Below are positions 19,890 to 28,638 of a stretch of DNA of 64,000 nt, in pieces (positions within the stretch are counted from its first letter, which is position 1; each line of letters begins with the position of its first letter). Origin of the DNA: CAVPJC01 sp963705155 (GTDB taxonomy: Bacteria; Chloroflexota; Anaerolineae; Anaerolineales; UBA4823). The notes below the pieces were generated by a model that was not told the origin of the DNA, did not search any database, and saw only the letters and a program-made list of their open reading frames with translations. The stretch covers positions 124,001 through 188,000 of the forward strand of contig CAVPJC010000019.1 in NCBI GenBank assembly GCA_963705155.1, in the 5' to 3' direction. Position numbers and translations under genes: made by a program.

Positions 19890-20606
19890 CTAGCCCAGGC
19901 CGTACACCGGCACGGCCGCGCCGTGCACGGCGCGGGCCAGGTCGGAAGCCAGGAAGGCAATCACATCTGCCAGCGCTTCAGGCGCCACCCAGCGGGCCGG
20001 GTCGGCCTTGGGCATGTTCTGCCGGTTCTGGGGGGTATCGATCGTACCCGGCATCACGCAGTTGACATTGATGCCGCGCCCTTTCAGCTCCGCCGCCAGC
20101 GCTTCGGTGATGCGGATGACGGCGCTCTTGGAGGCGCTGTAGGCTGCCATATTGGCGCTGCCCGCCAGCCCGGCGCGGGCAGCCACATTGACGATCTTAC
20201 CGGATGCGTGCGCCAGCATGTGGGGGATGAACGCCCGGCAGGCAATGAAAGCTGTGCGGGCGTTCAGGTCCAGCAGGTAATCCCAATCGTCCACGGTTGA
20301 TTCGTGCAGGGGCGGCCCGCTGCGAAAGCCCCCGGCGGCATTCACCAGCACGTCCACCTGCCCGAAACGTTCGACTGCGGCCCGGGCTGCCCCGGCGGCG
20401 CTGTCGGCATCGTTCAGGTCTATGCCGCCGGCGAACAGGATGCGCTCATCCGCCGCCCATTCGGGGAAGAGCGTTTCCAACCGCCCGGCGGCCCGGTCAA
20501 TGAGCACCAGGCGGGCGCCGGCCGAATAAAATGTGTGCGCCAGGGCGCCGCCCAGGTTGCCGGCCGCACCGGTGATGGCTACTGTTTTTGCGTTGAAGTC
20601 TAACAT
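19890..20606 (-). CDS. Short-chain dehydrogenase/reductase next to the acyl-AMP ligase
   Basis: 238 residues, intact. AITGAAGNLGGA is the cofactor loop; VDVLVNAAGGF, IVNVAARAG (here Ala stands where Ser usually is) and AAYSASKSAVIRITEALAAEL with Tyr/Lys follow, then VNCVMPGTIDTPQNRQ. The usual catalytic Ser is replaced (N-V-A-A-R-A-G), which is unusual. The ATG at 20606 is preferred over an upstream start because MLDFNAKTVAITG fits the family. It lies 37 bases beyond the FAAL-like gene on the same strand, so it may make or modify the acyl group that the ligase activates. Confidence 0.82.
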   Translation of the reverse strand: MLDFNAKTVAITGAAGNLGGALAHTFYSAGARLVLIDRAAGRLETLFPEWAADERILFAGGIDLNDADSAAGAARAAVERFGQVDVLVNAAGGFRSGPPLHESTVDDWDYLLDLNARTAFIACRAFIPHMLAHASGKIVNVAARAGLAGSANMAAYSASKSAVIRITEALAAELKGRGINVNCVMPGTIDTPQNRQNMPKADPARWVAPEALADVIAFLASDLARAVHGAAVPVYGLG

Positions 20607-20643
20607 GCTGCACCTGCCTCCCATCCTTCCAGTCAATTGATTC

Positions 20644-22308
20644 TCAAGGGTTAAACGTCAGGTATTTTTCTCGATTGGCCGCCCGGGCGATCTTGCCGCT
20701 GGAGGTTTTCAACAGCCAGTCGCGGCCGACCACCCTGACATAGCGCAGGGCAATATCCGAGCCGCGCGTCACCCGCAGGCGGATTTCATCTTCTATCTTA
20801 TAGCGGGCGGCCGGGTCCTGCTCATCGCTTTCGGCCACGATCACCACATCTTCTGTGCCGGCGTGCTGGTTGTACACGCCAAAGGCCACCACCCGCCCGG
20901 GGTGCACCCCGGGGACATCACCGGCCAGGCGTTCCAGGTCTTGCGGGTAAACGTTTTTGCCGCCCACGATGATCAGGTCCTTCTTGCGCCCGGTGATGTA
21001 CAGCTCGCCGTCTGCAAGGTAGCCGAGGTCGCCGGTCAGGTACCAGCCATCCCGGAAAGCCTTTTCGGTCAGGTCGGGGCGGTGGTAGTAGCCGGTGAGC
21101 ATGCAGTCGCTGAGCAGTGCAATCTCGCCGATGCTGCGCTCGGGCAGGTCGCCTGCCTGGCTGTCCAGCACGCGCAGTCGGGTATTGTCGATCGGGCTGC
21201 CCGCAGGAGAGCATCTGCACAGCAGACGGGTCATCCCCGGCGGGCCGGGCCATGCTGCCGGCGTGCAGCAGCATCTCCCGGTCGATGACATCCACCGTGA
21301 GCGGGGCGTCGATGCCGCCCTGGGTGACGGCAAAGACGTTCTCCGCCATGGCATAAGCAGGTCGCCAGGGCTGAGGCTTTCAGCCCGTACGGGGCAAAAC
21401 GCTCCAGGAAAATCTGGTGGCTGTGCCAGTGCACCGGCTCGGAGCAGTTGGTCACCGCCCGCCAGGAGGACAGGTCCACTGCCTCCAGGTCGCGCGGCCG
21501 GATCTTCTGGGCGCAAAAGTTGTAGGCAAAATTGGGCAGCCAGCTCAGCGTGCCCCGGTAATGGGAAACGGCCTGGAGCAGGCGCTGGGGCGCCCGCACC
21601 CAGTCGAAGGGCGAAAGCAGCACCAGCGGCAAGCCGGCTGAGGATGGGCAGCAGGAACCCGGCGATCAGGCCCATGTCATGGTAGAGCGGCAGCCAGCTC
21701 ACGACAACATCACCGGAATGCAGATGCAGGGCGCGGCCATAGCTGTCCAACTGGTTGAACACGGCCCGGTGGGAAAGGGCCACGCCCTTTTGCAGCCCGG
21801 TGGTTCCGGAGGAGTGCTGCAGCAGGGCGACCTCACCGGGGAGGCGCAGCAGTCCGGGCAGCGCCTCGGGGTTGGGGGAGGCCCGGGCCGGAACGCTGCC
21901 GCTGAGCAGCACCTGGTTCGCACCGGCTGCCCGCACCTCGCTCTCAAATTCAGGGTAGGTGACCACCGCAGCCGGGGCAGTCACCTCAAACAGGGCCGCC
22001 AGCGACTGGCGGTACACACCGGCATCCAGCTTTTCGGTCAACGGGGGCATGATGGATGGGATGGCGCCCTGCAGCACGGCACCAAAGAACGCGTAGATCA
22101 GGTCTTCGCCGTGATTGAGGATCAGCACCACCACTTCGCCCGGCTGCACGCCCGCTTCTGCCAGGGAGCGGGCATAGCCTGCCGCCCCCTCGAAGAGCTG
22201 GCGATAGCTGATCGCCTGGTCGGGCTGGTGGGCGTGCAGCAGGTGCAGGGCGGCCTGTTCTGGCGCTTCCCGGTAAGCCTCCAGCAGGCGGCTGGCAAAG
22301 GTGGTCAT
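20644..22308 (-). CDS. Fatty-acyl-AMP ligase-like adenylating enzyme, frameshifted
   Basis: A ~555-residue ANL-superfamily enzyme. The A3 motif is LQHSSGTTGLQKG. VVSWLPLYHDMGLIAGFLLP and WLPNFAYNFCAQKI are characteristic of FAALs rather than acyl-CoA synthetases. LSSWRAVTNCSEPV, YYHRPDLTEKAFRDGWYLTGDLGYL (A7/A8), GRKKDLIIVGGKNVYPQDLE and the terminal TSSGKIAR lysine (A10) follow. FAALs activate a carboxylic acid as AMP ester and load it on an acyl carrier protein; the ACP gene lies directly upstream, overlapping by four bases. Breaks are near 21630, 21350 and 21205. The acid used is unknown. Confidence 0.85.
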   Translation of the reverse strand: MTTFASRLLEAYREAPEQAALHLLHAHQPDQAISYRQLFEGAAGYARSLAEAGVQPGEVVVLILNHGEDLIYAFFGAVLQGAIPSIMPPLTEKLDAGVYRQSLAALFEVTAPAAVVTYPEFESEVRAAGANQVLLSGSVPARASPNPEALPGLLRLPGEVALLQHSSGTTGLQKGVALSHRAVFNQLDSYGRALHLHSGDVVVSWLPLYHDMGLIAGFLLPILSRLAAGAAFALRLGAGAPAPAPGRFPLPGHAELAAQFCLQLLRPEDPAARPGGSGPVLLAGGDQLLRAGALAQPPDFPGAFCPVRAESLSPGDLLMPWRRTSLPSPRAASTPRSRWMSSTGRCCCTPAAWPGPPGMTRLLCRCSPAGSPIDNTRLRVLDSQAGDLPERSIGEIALLSDCMLTGYYHRPDLTEKAFRDGWYLTGDLGYLADGELYITGRKKDLIIVGGKNVYPQDLERLAGDVPGVHPGRVVAFGVYNQHAGTEDVVIVAESDEQDPAARYKIEDEIRLRVTRGSDIALRYVRVVGRDWLLKTSSGKIARAANREKYLTFNP

Positions 22309-22556
22309 GGCCCCATCCGCTGGCGGATGATGGTTTCAATCTCTTCGAGCGTATCCAGGGTGTCGGCGTTCAGCTCGGTGTCTTCGATGCGCACCCCGTA
22401 GGTGTCTTCAATAAACAACGCCAGGTCCACCAGGCTGAAGGAATCAACCAGCCCGGAGGAGATCAGCGCGGCATCGGGGGCGAGCTGCCGGCCGGGTTGT
22501 TTGAGGATCTTTTCAGCGATAAAGCTGGCGAGGGTGGGGAGGATATCTTTGGTCAT
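22305..22556 (-). CDS. Acyl carrier protein (DltC/FAAL-partner type)
   Basis: 83 residues, intact. The phosphopantetheine serine lies in ISSGLVDSFSLVDLALFIE (about residue 39), followed by an acidic helix (EDTYGVRIEDTELNADTLDTLEEI). The length and the 'L-x-x-S-G-x-x-D-S-x-x-x-x-x-L' pattern fit a stand-alone carrier. Its TGA overlaps the ATG of the FAAL-like gene, so translation is coupled and the two gene products should be partners. Confidence 0.9.
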   Translation of the reverse strand: MTKDILPTLASFIAEKILKQPGRQLAPDAALISSGLVDSFSLVDLALFIEDTYGVRIEDTELNADTLDTLEEIETIIRQRMGP

Positions 22557-22694
22557 GGCTGAATTATAACGGTCAATGACCTTTGCAATATAGACAGGTT
22601 GTCTGCATAATTGAGATAAATAGGCTAAAATTTATTTATAAATTTCCGGCACACTTCTGTCAACCCCCTCATGTTCAATGAAAGGAGCCCTGCG

Positions 22695-24140
22695 ATGAAT
22701 CAATGGTTTTCACCCAGAACACGGTATCTGATCCTGACATTCCTGGCCGGCGCACTGCTGGCATTCATCTGGCCGGCTGGGCTGACGGCCAGCAGCCAGG
22801 CCCCTGTCGCGCCGCTGGCCCCGGTGGGCACCGCCATCACCTACCAGGGCCGTCTGCAGGACAGCGGCGCCCCGGCCAACGGCGCGTACGATTTTATTTT
22901 TGCCGTTTACGACGCCTCCGCAGCCGGCGCACAGGTGGGCATCTCGGCCAGTCTGGGCGATGTGGCGGTGACCGGCGGGCTGTTCACAGTTAAGCTGAAT
23001 TTTGGGACGGGTGTCTTTGGCGGCGGGCAGCGCTGGCTGGAGGTGAGCGTCCGTCCCGGAGCCAGCGTAGGCGCCTACACCACCCTCTCCCCACGCCAGG
23101 AACTGACCCCGGCAGGTTATGCCCTGGGGATGCCCAACGTGTACACCGATGAAGGCGCCAATTTTGTGGGCATCGGGCGCAATTTCCGCATTTCCGGGAA
23201 CGAGGTCTTCGGGGTGCGGTATACGGGCGGTGCAAACCAGTACGGCGGCATGTACGTTGAGACCTCCGACTCGAGCGGCTGGCCTTTTTACGGCTACGCC
23301 ACCAACGGTTCTTTCCGGGCCTGGACCTATTACAACGGCGCGACCGGCGATTGGAGCCTGTACAACGCCGGCATCCGCCTGAAAGTGCCTTCTTCCGGCG
23401 GGCTGCGCATCGGCCCGGCGTTGAATTACTCCCTGGTGATTTCCAACACCACCGGGTCGGATGGCATCCGCATCCTGGACACCGGCGATGACAGCATCCA
23501 GATCGGCAGCCCACCGGATGTTGCCAATTATGGTGTTTACATCCCCAGCCCGGGGGTGAGCACCTACGGGCTATGGTCGAATACCTCCAATGCTGCGGGG
23601 GAATGGGCGCTGTACTCGGTGGATAACGTCCAGGCCGGCAATGTGTTTGCGCAGGCCTACTCGCTGGTGACGCGCCTGGGCGGTTCTGAAGCCCTCTCGC
23701 CCGGTGAGGTGGTGGCGGTGACCGGTGTGGATGCTCCGCTGCCGGGCGGCACCGCGACACTGCCCCTGGTGGAACGCGCCAGCGCCGAAGGTTTCAACGG
23801 CGTGATCGGGGTGGTTCAGAGCCGCATGGTTTACGATGTGGCTCCGGGCAAGGAAGCGGAGGGCGAAAAAGCGCTTTTCAGCGTGGACGGTCCGGCCAAA
23901 CCCGGGGATTATGTCTCGCTGATAGTGTACGGTGTAGCCTATGTCAAGGTGGAACCCGGCGCGGTCATTGCCGCCGGCGAGCGCCTGACCGCCTCCAGCC
24001 TGGCGGGGGCAGTGCGCCCGCTGCAGGAAAGGATGATCGACGGGATGACCGTGACGGAAGGCGCGCCGGTCATCGGCATCGCCCTGGCCTCCCCGGTGGA
24101 AGGGCAGGACACCATCCCGGTCTTCGTAACCCTGCGCTAG
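22695..24140 (+). CDS. Secreted surface protein, function unknown
   Basis: 481 residues, intact. The signal peptide (YLILTFLAGALLAFIWPAGLTAS) is followed by the recurring bacterial surface motif ITYQGRLQDSGAPANGAYDFIFAVYDA. A glycine/asparagine-rich beta region (VGIGRNFRISGNEVFGV, GDWSLYNAGIRLKV) and a C-terminal module (EALSPGEVVAVTG, GVIGVVQSRMVYDV, GDYVSLIVYGVAYVKVEPGAVI) come next. That last module resembles the peptidase-G2-like/auto-processing tail of phage-tail-like surface proteins, but this is not certain. AAAGGAG precedes the ATG at 22695. The next gene starts 9 bases later. Confidence 0.75.
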   Translation: MNQWFSPRTRYLILTFLAGALLAFIWPAGLTASSQAPVAPLAPVGTAITYQGRLQDSGAPANGAYDFIFAVYDASAAGAQVGISASLGDVAVTGGLFTVKLNFGTGVFGGGQRWLEVSVRPGASVGAYTTLSPRQELTPAGYALGMPNVYTDEGANFVGIGRNFRISGNEVFGVRYTGGANQYGGMYVETSDSSGWPFYGYATNGSFRAWTYYNGATGDWSLYNAGIRLKVPSSGGLRIGPALNYSLVISNTTGSDGIRILDTGDDSIQIGSPPDVANYGVYIPSPGVSTYGLWSNTSNAAGEWALYSVDNVQAGNVFAQAYSLVTRLGGSEALSPGEVVAVTGVDAPLPGGTATLPLVERASAEGFNGVIGVVQSRMVYDVAPGKEAEGEKALFSVDGPAKPGDYVSLIVYGVAYVKVEPGAVIAAGERLTASSLAGAVRPLQERMIDGMTVTEGAPVIGIALASPVEGQDTIPVFVTLR

Positions 24141-24149
24141 GAGGCTGCC

Positions 24150-24446
24150 GTGAACCGTAAAAAGCTCACACTTGTGATGTTTGGCATGCTCCTGGTGGCG
24201 ATGGCGCTGGCCTCGGGCGGCCTGGCGGGAACGCTTGCCCCGGATGCCCCTGCCGAAAGTTACGCCATCCCCTGGTGGACGGTGGATACCGGCGGCGGGG
24301 TCAGCCAGGGCGGCAGTTACCGGCTGGAAGGCACCGCCGGGCAGGCCGAACCCGGCATTCTCGCCAGCGGGCAGTATGTGCTCAGCGGCGGCTTCTGGAG
24401 CGGAGCGCCAGCCTACAAAACCTACATCCCGGTGGTCAGTCGCTAG
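24150..24446 (+). CDS. Small secreted protein with C-terminal YIP tail
   Basis: 98 residues, GTG start at 24150 with GGAGG five bases upstream. After a signal peptide (LVMFGMLLVAMALASGG) it has one copy of a repeat seen in many Chloroflexota surface proteins: WWTVDTGGGVSQGGSYRLEGTAGQAEPG followed by GQYVLSGGFW. It ends KTYIPVVSR, the tail pattern shared by three other secreted proteins here. It is coupled to the preceding surface protein. Its 3' end overlaps the convergent SGNH gene by 11 bases. Confidence 0.75.
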   Translation: MNRKKLTLVMFGMLLVAMALASGGLAGTLAPDAPAESYAIPWWTVDTGGGVSQGGSYRLEGTAGQAEPGILASGQYVLSGGFWSGAPAYKTYIPVVSR

Positions 24447-25437
24447 CCTGGACGGCGCGCCACACGGCATCCAGCGCTTGCAGGGCGGTCAGGTTGCGCA
24501 CCGGCCAGCCCTTCTGCATGGCCTGCGGATCATCGAAGCGGTTGGGCGCCCAGGTGATGTGCACCTCATCGTCCTGCAGGCCGCCGCCGGGCAGAGACTG
24601 CACTGCCAGCCAGTAATTCCACAGCGGCAGCTCATACTCCTGCGCCAGCCGGGCGATGGCGGCATTCAGTCTGCCATCGCCCTCGATATCATCGGGTTTG
24701 GTCGCCAGGATGGGTACCACGCCGTTCTGGATGGAAATCTCGATGATCTGGCGCATCTGCGGCTCAAAGGTATCCGGGTGCCAGACATCGTTGGCCCCCA
24801 GGGTAATAAAAGCAAAGGCCGGGCGCTGCAGGCGGTATTCGCAGGCCAGGGGGGTTTCGTTGGGTTCGCACTGTGCCGCGGTCAGCCCACAACGGGGTCA
24901 GCACGGAGGATGCGTTGAAACCCGATTTGGCTGCCAGGCTGGTGCGCCCGTGCGAGCCTTGAAAAGCCTGGATCACGTCTTCCAGGGTAGTGTATTCACC
25001 CAGGTTGTAATAGCGCGGGCCGCGGTCAAAATCGCCCAGGAACCAGGCCGGTGTGCTGCCGCAGTCGCCGATCTTGGAATAGGCCTGCGGGTTGTTGCCC
25101 AGCTCGAGGCCGCGCCGGTAAATTTCCCGGACGCGTGCAGATACCTGGGGGATCACCGGCAGCTCTTTCCATGCTCCCGGACCCAGGGGGGTGGGCGATG
25201 GCGCCGTTGGTGCGGGCGGCGCCTGTGATTCCGGCGTCGTCGTCGGATCAGGGGTGTGCCTGGCAAAGCCGGGGTTTTAGATGATTCGACCATCAAGGAG
25301 CCGGGTGTAGCGAGCGAAGGCAGGGTGGCCGTCGCGGCTGCTGTGGGGCCCGGGGTCTGTGTTGTAAGCGGGTCAGCCTGGCAGGCTGCGGCGATCAGCA
25401 GCAAGGCCGGCATTATAAAGCGCAGCAGGGTTTTCAT
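24436..25437 (-). CDS. SGNH/GDSL-like hydrolase lipoprotein, frameshifted
   Basis: About 333 residues. The lipoprotein signal is LLRFIMPALLLIAAACQ, followed by a Thr/Pro-rich linker. The folded part has VREIYRRGLELGNNPQAYSKIGDCGSTPAWFLG (block I GDC in place of GDS), FAFITLGANDVW (block III G-x-N-D) and QDDEVHITWAP (D-x-x-H). The catalytic Ser seems to be Cys or the neighbouring Ser (GDCGST). Breaks are near 25225 and 24885. It stands after the other SGNH gene and the MBOAT gene on the same strand. SGNH proteins of this kind (AlgJ/AlgX/DltD-like) complete O-acylation of surface polymers. Confidence 0.75.
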
Positions 25438-25486
25438 CGTCACCGATTATATCCGAAGGTTGGGGGATACGAACACTCTCCCGCGT

Positions 25487-26627
25487 TCAGGGTGTTCGGG
25501 CTGCCGCCTGCGTTTCAAGGATAGCCTGCGCCAGCAGCCCGGCAAACACTTTGCTCCCGTTGGGGGTCATATGGATGGCGGTATTGGTGAACTCGGCGGC
25601 GGGGATGGCGTCCCATAAATCCAGGTAGCGCCACCCCTGCCGGGCGCCTTCCCGGGCGGCGGTCTGGGCCATCAGATCGCGGTAACTGTCGTAAGCCCAG
25701 CGCGGGTAGAAGAAGTTGTAGCGGATATCGCTGTTCTGGCCCTGGCTGATGAACATGGGCTCGTTGACCACCAGCACCGGGGTGTCGCCTGCCAATCGGA
25801 GACCGGCGCGCAGCACGTCCAGCGCCAGGTCGCTTTCCTGCAGGTCAGGAGGGTCAGGTTGTGGAAGGTATCCTCGGCTGGCAGTTCTTCCTGCCGGGCG
25901 GGGTAGGTGGTTGGGATATCCTGATCGATGCCGGTGGCGGCCCACAGCACGCCGTAGAACTGCAGGCGCAGCAGGTCGGCCAGGTCGCGGCGCCGCCCGG
26001 TGAGGGTGCGCTGCCAGAAGCCGGGGTCGATCAAGGATGGATCAGCCGGGTTCAGATTCAAGCCCTGTTCCCGGATCAGACGGCGCACCGGATCCGGGGT
26101 TGTTCTGCAGCAGAGGCGGGAAGAGCTGTTTATCGTAGGGGAACGATTCAAGGGTCACCGCCCAGATGATCAGATCGGGCTGGTAGCGCTGCGCATAGTC
26201 GAGGATGAGCAGGTCCTTTGTGAGCGACATAACCGGGTAACCCAGGTTGTAGGCGCGCACCTGGCGCCTATCCGGCAGGCGCAGCCCGGCGGCGTTGAGA
26301 TAAGCGCGCGGTGGTTTCCTGCAGGGGGAGCAGAAAACCCCAGGTGGACGAGTCGCCCACCAGCAGCACGCGGAACTCGCCGGCGGGCTTTGGCGCGGCG
26401 GCGACCTCGTGCGAGGCGAACATGGCGGGCAGGTTGAACAGGCTCAGGTTGTAAGCGCGGGCCGGGTCGTCGCCGTAGGGCAGGCGCACCCGCCCGGGAA
26501 ACAGGCGGTTATAGGCTGAAATGCGCCCCAGGGCGGGCAGCGGGTCGCCCAGGGCGAAGGCCAGGTTTAGCACCAGGAAGAGCAGCAGTCCTTTGATCAG
26601 CACGTTTCGATAGAAATGAAGCCTCAT
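25487..26627 (-). CDS. SGNH hydrolase-like membrane-anchored protein (AlgX/DltD-like), frameshifted
   Basis: About 380 residues. One N-terminal membrane segment (VLIKGLLLFLVLNLAFALG) is followed by an extracytoplasmic domain: FRVLLVGDSSTWGFLL (GDS block with the nucleophile Ser), YNLGYPVMSLTKDLLIL, YQPDLIIWAVTLESFPYD, LVVNEPMFISQG and NTAIHMTPNGSKVFA with the catalytic His. Breaks are near 26320, 26110 and 25850. I chose the ATG at 26627; a GTG 15 bases earlier is possible and no clear Shine-Dalgarno sequence decides. It directly follows the MBOAT gene, the usual order in polymer-acylation operons. Confidence 0.78.
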
Positions 26628-26651
26628 AGACAGTTTATCCACGCCAGGAAT

Positions 26652-28127
26652 TTAGGACAAAGAATATATAAACCACAGATCAACACAGATACAGCCGGAT
26701 ACACACGGATACGATCCTCTTTTACCCGAGGAGTTTAAGATGTAATCCCAGGCGGCTGAGGGGGTGGGCAGGGCGAACCAGATCCAGCCCAGGGTGACGT
26801 AATGGAAGGTCAACAGCCAGCCGCCGAAAGAGAACGCACGGCGCAGGCGCGGGCGGTTGTCCAGATCGGCCAGGCGCGGGCGCAGGAAATCGCTCCAGCG
26901 GTTGTGGATGAACAGCCCGGCGGCGTGCCACAGCCCCCAGATGGCAAAGTTCCAGGCGACGCCGTGCCACAGCCCGATGAGCAGCATCACACTGACCTGC
27001 CCGATCAGGATGATGCCCCACACGGGCAGCGCCAGCCGCCCCTGGCGCAGGCTGCGGGTGAGCGGGTTGAACAAATAGGCCCGAAACCAACCCGCCAGGG
27101 TGATGTGCCAGGCGTTCCAGAAGGCGGTCAGGTTGGTTTTAAGATAGGGGCGGTCAAAGTTCTCCGGCAGTCGGATGCCCACCAGGTGCGCCAGGCCCAG
27201 GGCGATGTCCGTGTAGCCTGAGAAGTCGAAATAAATGCGCAGGGCGTAGGCGTACAACAGCACCCAGCTCCACCACCCCGGGGCGCTTTGCCCGGCGTTG
27301 AGCGGGTTTAAAGCGAAGATCGCCAGGCTGTCGGCAAGGGCGAACTTTTTAAACAGACCGATCATGATGCGCTGCCCGCCTTCCCACAGCGAGGCCTGAT
27401 CCAGGCTGCGGAAATCCTTCAGAAAGCGCGGCAGCCGGTCGATGGGACCGGCGCTCAGGGATGGATAGAAAAGGGCATAGGTCATGAATTCACCTGGTCC
27501 GGAGGGGACACCCCGTCCAGCCTGGGCATCCCGCAGCACGCCCAGCAAACGGAAGGCCAGGTAAGAAAAACCCAGCCAGCGCAAATCCAGGGGGGAAGCC
27601 AGGGCTGCATCCTGCCCGCTGGCGAGGCGCAGACCGGCGCTGGCAGCCTGCGCCAGGGATGGTGTTTTCAACACGATAAAAAGCATCAGGAGGAGCAGAC
27701 CGGCAGCCGAAACGGCCCACCGCCCGCGCAAAACGTAGAACAGGGTCACAAGCAGCCCCGCCAGGGCCAGGGCTGCCAGCGCCAATCGGATCTGCGGGGG
27801 GCGGGAGGCGGTCAGGCAGCACAGCGGGTCGAGGTAGCGGCTGAGTGCCAGGAGCAGCGCCACAGCCGCGGCGCAGGCCAGGAAGGGCAGCGCCGGGCGC
27901 AGGGTTCCCCCCTCAGGCGGCTGGAGCGCCGCCCAGACGCACAACGTCAGCGTGATGGAGGCGGTGGGCAGCCAGAAATCCAGGCTGCGCACCGGCGTGG
28001 CGGGCTGCAGTGCATACAGCGCCAGCAGGGAAAGGACCAGCAGACCCACGCCGCGCCAGCGGGTGTGAACCAGCCGGCCGAGCGCCAGGGAAAGGGCGGT
28101 CAAGACCAGGATGTGGGTGATGCTCAC
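26652..28127 (-). CDS. MBOAT-family O-acyltransferase (DltB/AlgI-like)
   Basis: 491 residues, unbroken frame, with about 11 membrane segments. MBOAT core motifs are FYPSLSAGPIDRLPRFL, WVLLYAYALRIYFDFSGYTDIALGLA, NFDRPYLKTNLTAFWNAWHITL and LLIGLWHGVAWNFAIWGLWHA with the catalytic His. DltB and AlgI move acyl groups across the membrane for attachment to teichoic acid or alginate. The start is GTG at 28127, seven bases after the stop of a 38-residue membrane peptide. The last ~20 residues (from about 26714 down) are encoded by 'ACACGGATAC'-type repeat DNA and look foreign to the family. Confidence 0.88.
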   Translation of the reverse strand: MSITHILVLTALSLALGRLVHTRWRGVGLLVLSLLALYALQPATPVRSLDFWLPTASITLTLCVWAALQPPEGGTLRPALPFLACAAAVALLLALSRYLDPLCCLTASRPPQIRLALAALALAGLLVTLFYVLRGRWAVSAAGLLLLMLFIVLKTPSLAQAASAGLRLASGQDAALASPLDLRWLGFSYLAFRLLGVLRDAQAGRGVPSGPGEFMTYALFYPSLSAGPIDRLPRFLKDFRSLDQASLWEGGQRIMIGLFKKFALADSLAIFALNPLNAGQSAPGWWSWVLLYAYALRIYFDFSGYTDIALGLAHLVGIRLPENFDRPYLKTNLTAFWNAWHITLAGWFRAYLFNPLTRSLRQGRLALPVWGIILIGQVSVMLLIGLWHGVAWNFAIWGLWHAAGLFIHNRWSDFLRPRLADLDNRPRLRRAFSFGGWLLTFHYVTLGWIWFALPTPSAAWDYILNSSGKRGSYPCVSGCICVDLWFIYSLS

Positions 28128-28131
28128 GCCG

Positions 28132-28248
28132 CTAAAATCCCTGGTAAATCCACTGCGGCGACTGGTCAGCGGTCAAGACGACGACAGCGATCAGCGCCAG
28201 GCACAAAAGCAGGGCCAGCAGGTTCTCCCGGTTGAAAACGGATTTCAC
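28132..28248 (-). CDS. DltX-like membrane microprotein
   Basis: A 38-residue reading frame with a GTG start (28246-28248), AGAGG six bases upstream and a TAG stop four bases before the MBOAT start codon. It has a short charged N terminus (KSVFNREN), one membrane helix (LLALLLCLALIAVVVLTA) and a short outside tail ending PQWIYQGF. DltX, a ~50-residue protein of dlt operons, has the same topology and a conserved C-terminal F-x-Y-x-x-F motif whose Tyr is reported to carry the acyl group between DltB and the acceptor. Here W-I-Y-Q-G-F keeps Tyr and the last Phe. Placement next to the MBOAT gene supports the call; the function is inferred. Confidence 0.7.
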   Translation of the reverse strand: MKSVFNRENLLALLLCLALIAVVVLTADQSPQWIYQGF

Positions 28249-28257
28249 GGTCTGCCT

Positions 28258-28638
28258 CTAGCGGTAGCCGCACATGCGCCACTCGCCGCCCTCGTTGGCA
28301 GACAGGTAAGTGCGGTCTGCCAGGTCGATCTCCAGGACTTCGTTGCCGTAATTGGCGACGATTTTTCCGGTGCACGAAACCAGGGTCAGCTCGCCATCGA
28401 TGCCGCTTTCCTGGCAGGCCGGGTTTTCGATGGTGACGGTGACGGCAGAGAAGGATTCAAGCTCGGTGCGGGCCTGGGATTCCCAGCCGGCGCACGAGAG
28501 GGTGGAGACGCGCTCCACGTTGCGCTCGACAAGGGCCTGCAGGTAGTCTTCTACGGCAGTCGCGGCGCTGGGCTGACCGCCGCAGGCCGCAAGGAGGAGG
28601 GCCAGGAGGGAGAAAGGATCGATAAGTTAAGTTTTCAT
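28258..28638 (-). CDS. Putative lipoprotein of unknown function (in-frame TAA at codon 4)
   Basis: The reading frame gives a lipoprotein signal (FSLLALLLAACGG, lipobox L-A-A-C), then AVEDYLQALVERNVERVSTLSCAGWESQA and a small beta-rich domain with Cys at about residues 54, 75 and 90 (CAGWE, NPACQE, SCTGK), ending GGEWRMCGYR. An ATG at 28638 is in frame, but its fourth codon is TAA (28627-28629), which is either a sequence error or damage from the adjacent RAYT gene. A later start would lose the signal. It ends nine bases before the DltX-like gene and shares its transcript. I do not recognise the domain. Confidence 0.6.

Noticed and set aside
20644..22556. Polyketide/NRPS cluster built on the FAAL and ACP
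   Set aside because: No ketosynthase, condensation or adenylation module occurs within the window; the neighbours fit surface acylation better.
22695..24140. Phage tail fibre
   Set aside because: The C-terminal module resembles phage-tail-type auto-processing domains, but the protein has a signal peptide and stands beside another secreted protein; no other phage gene is near.
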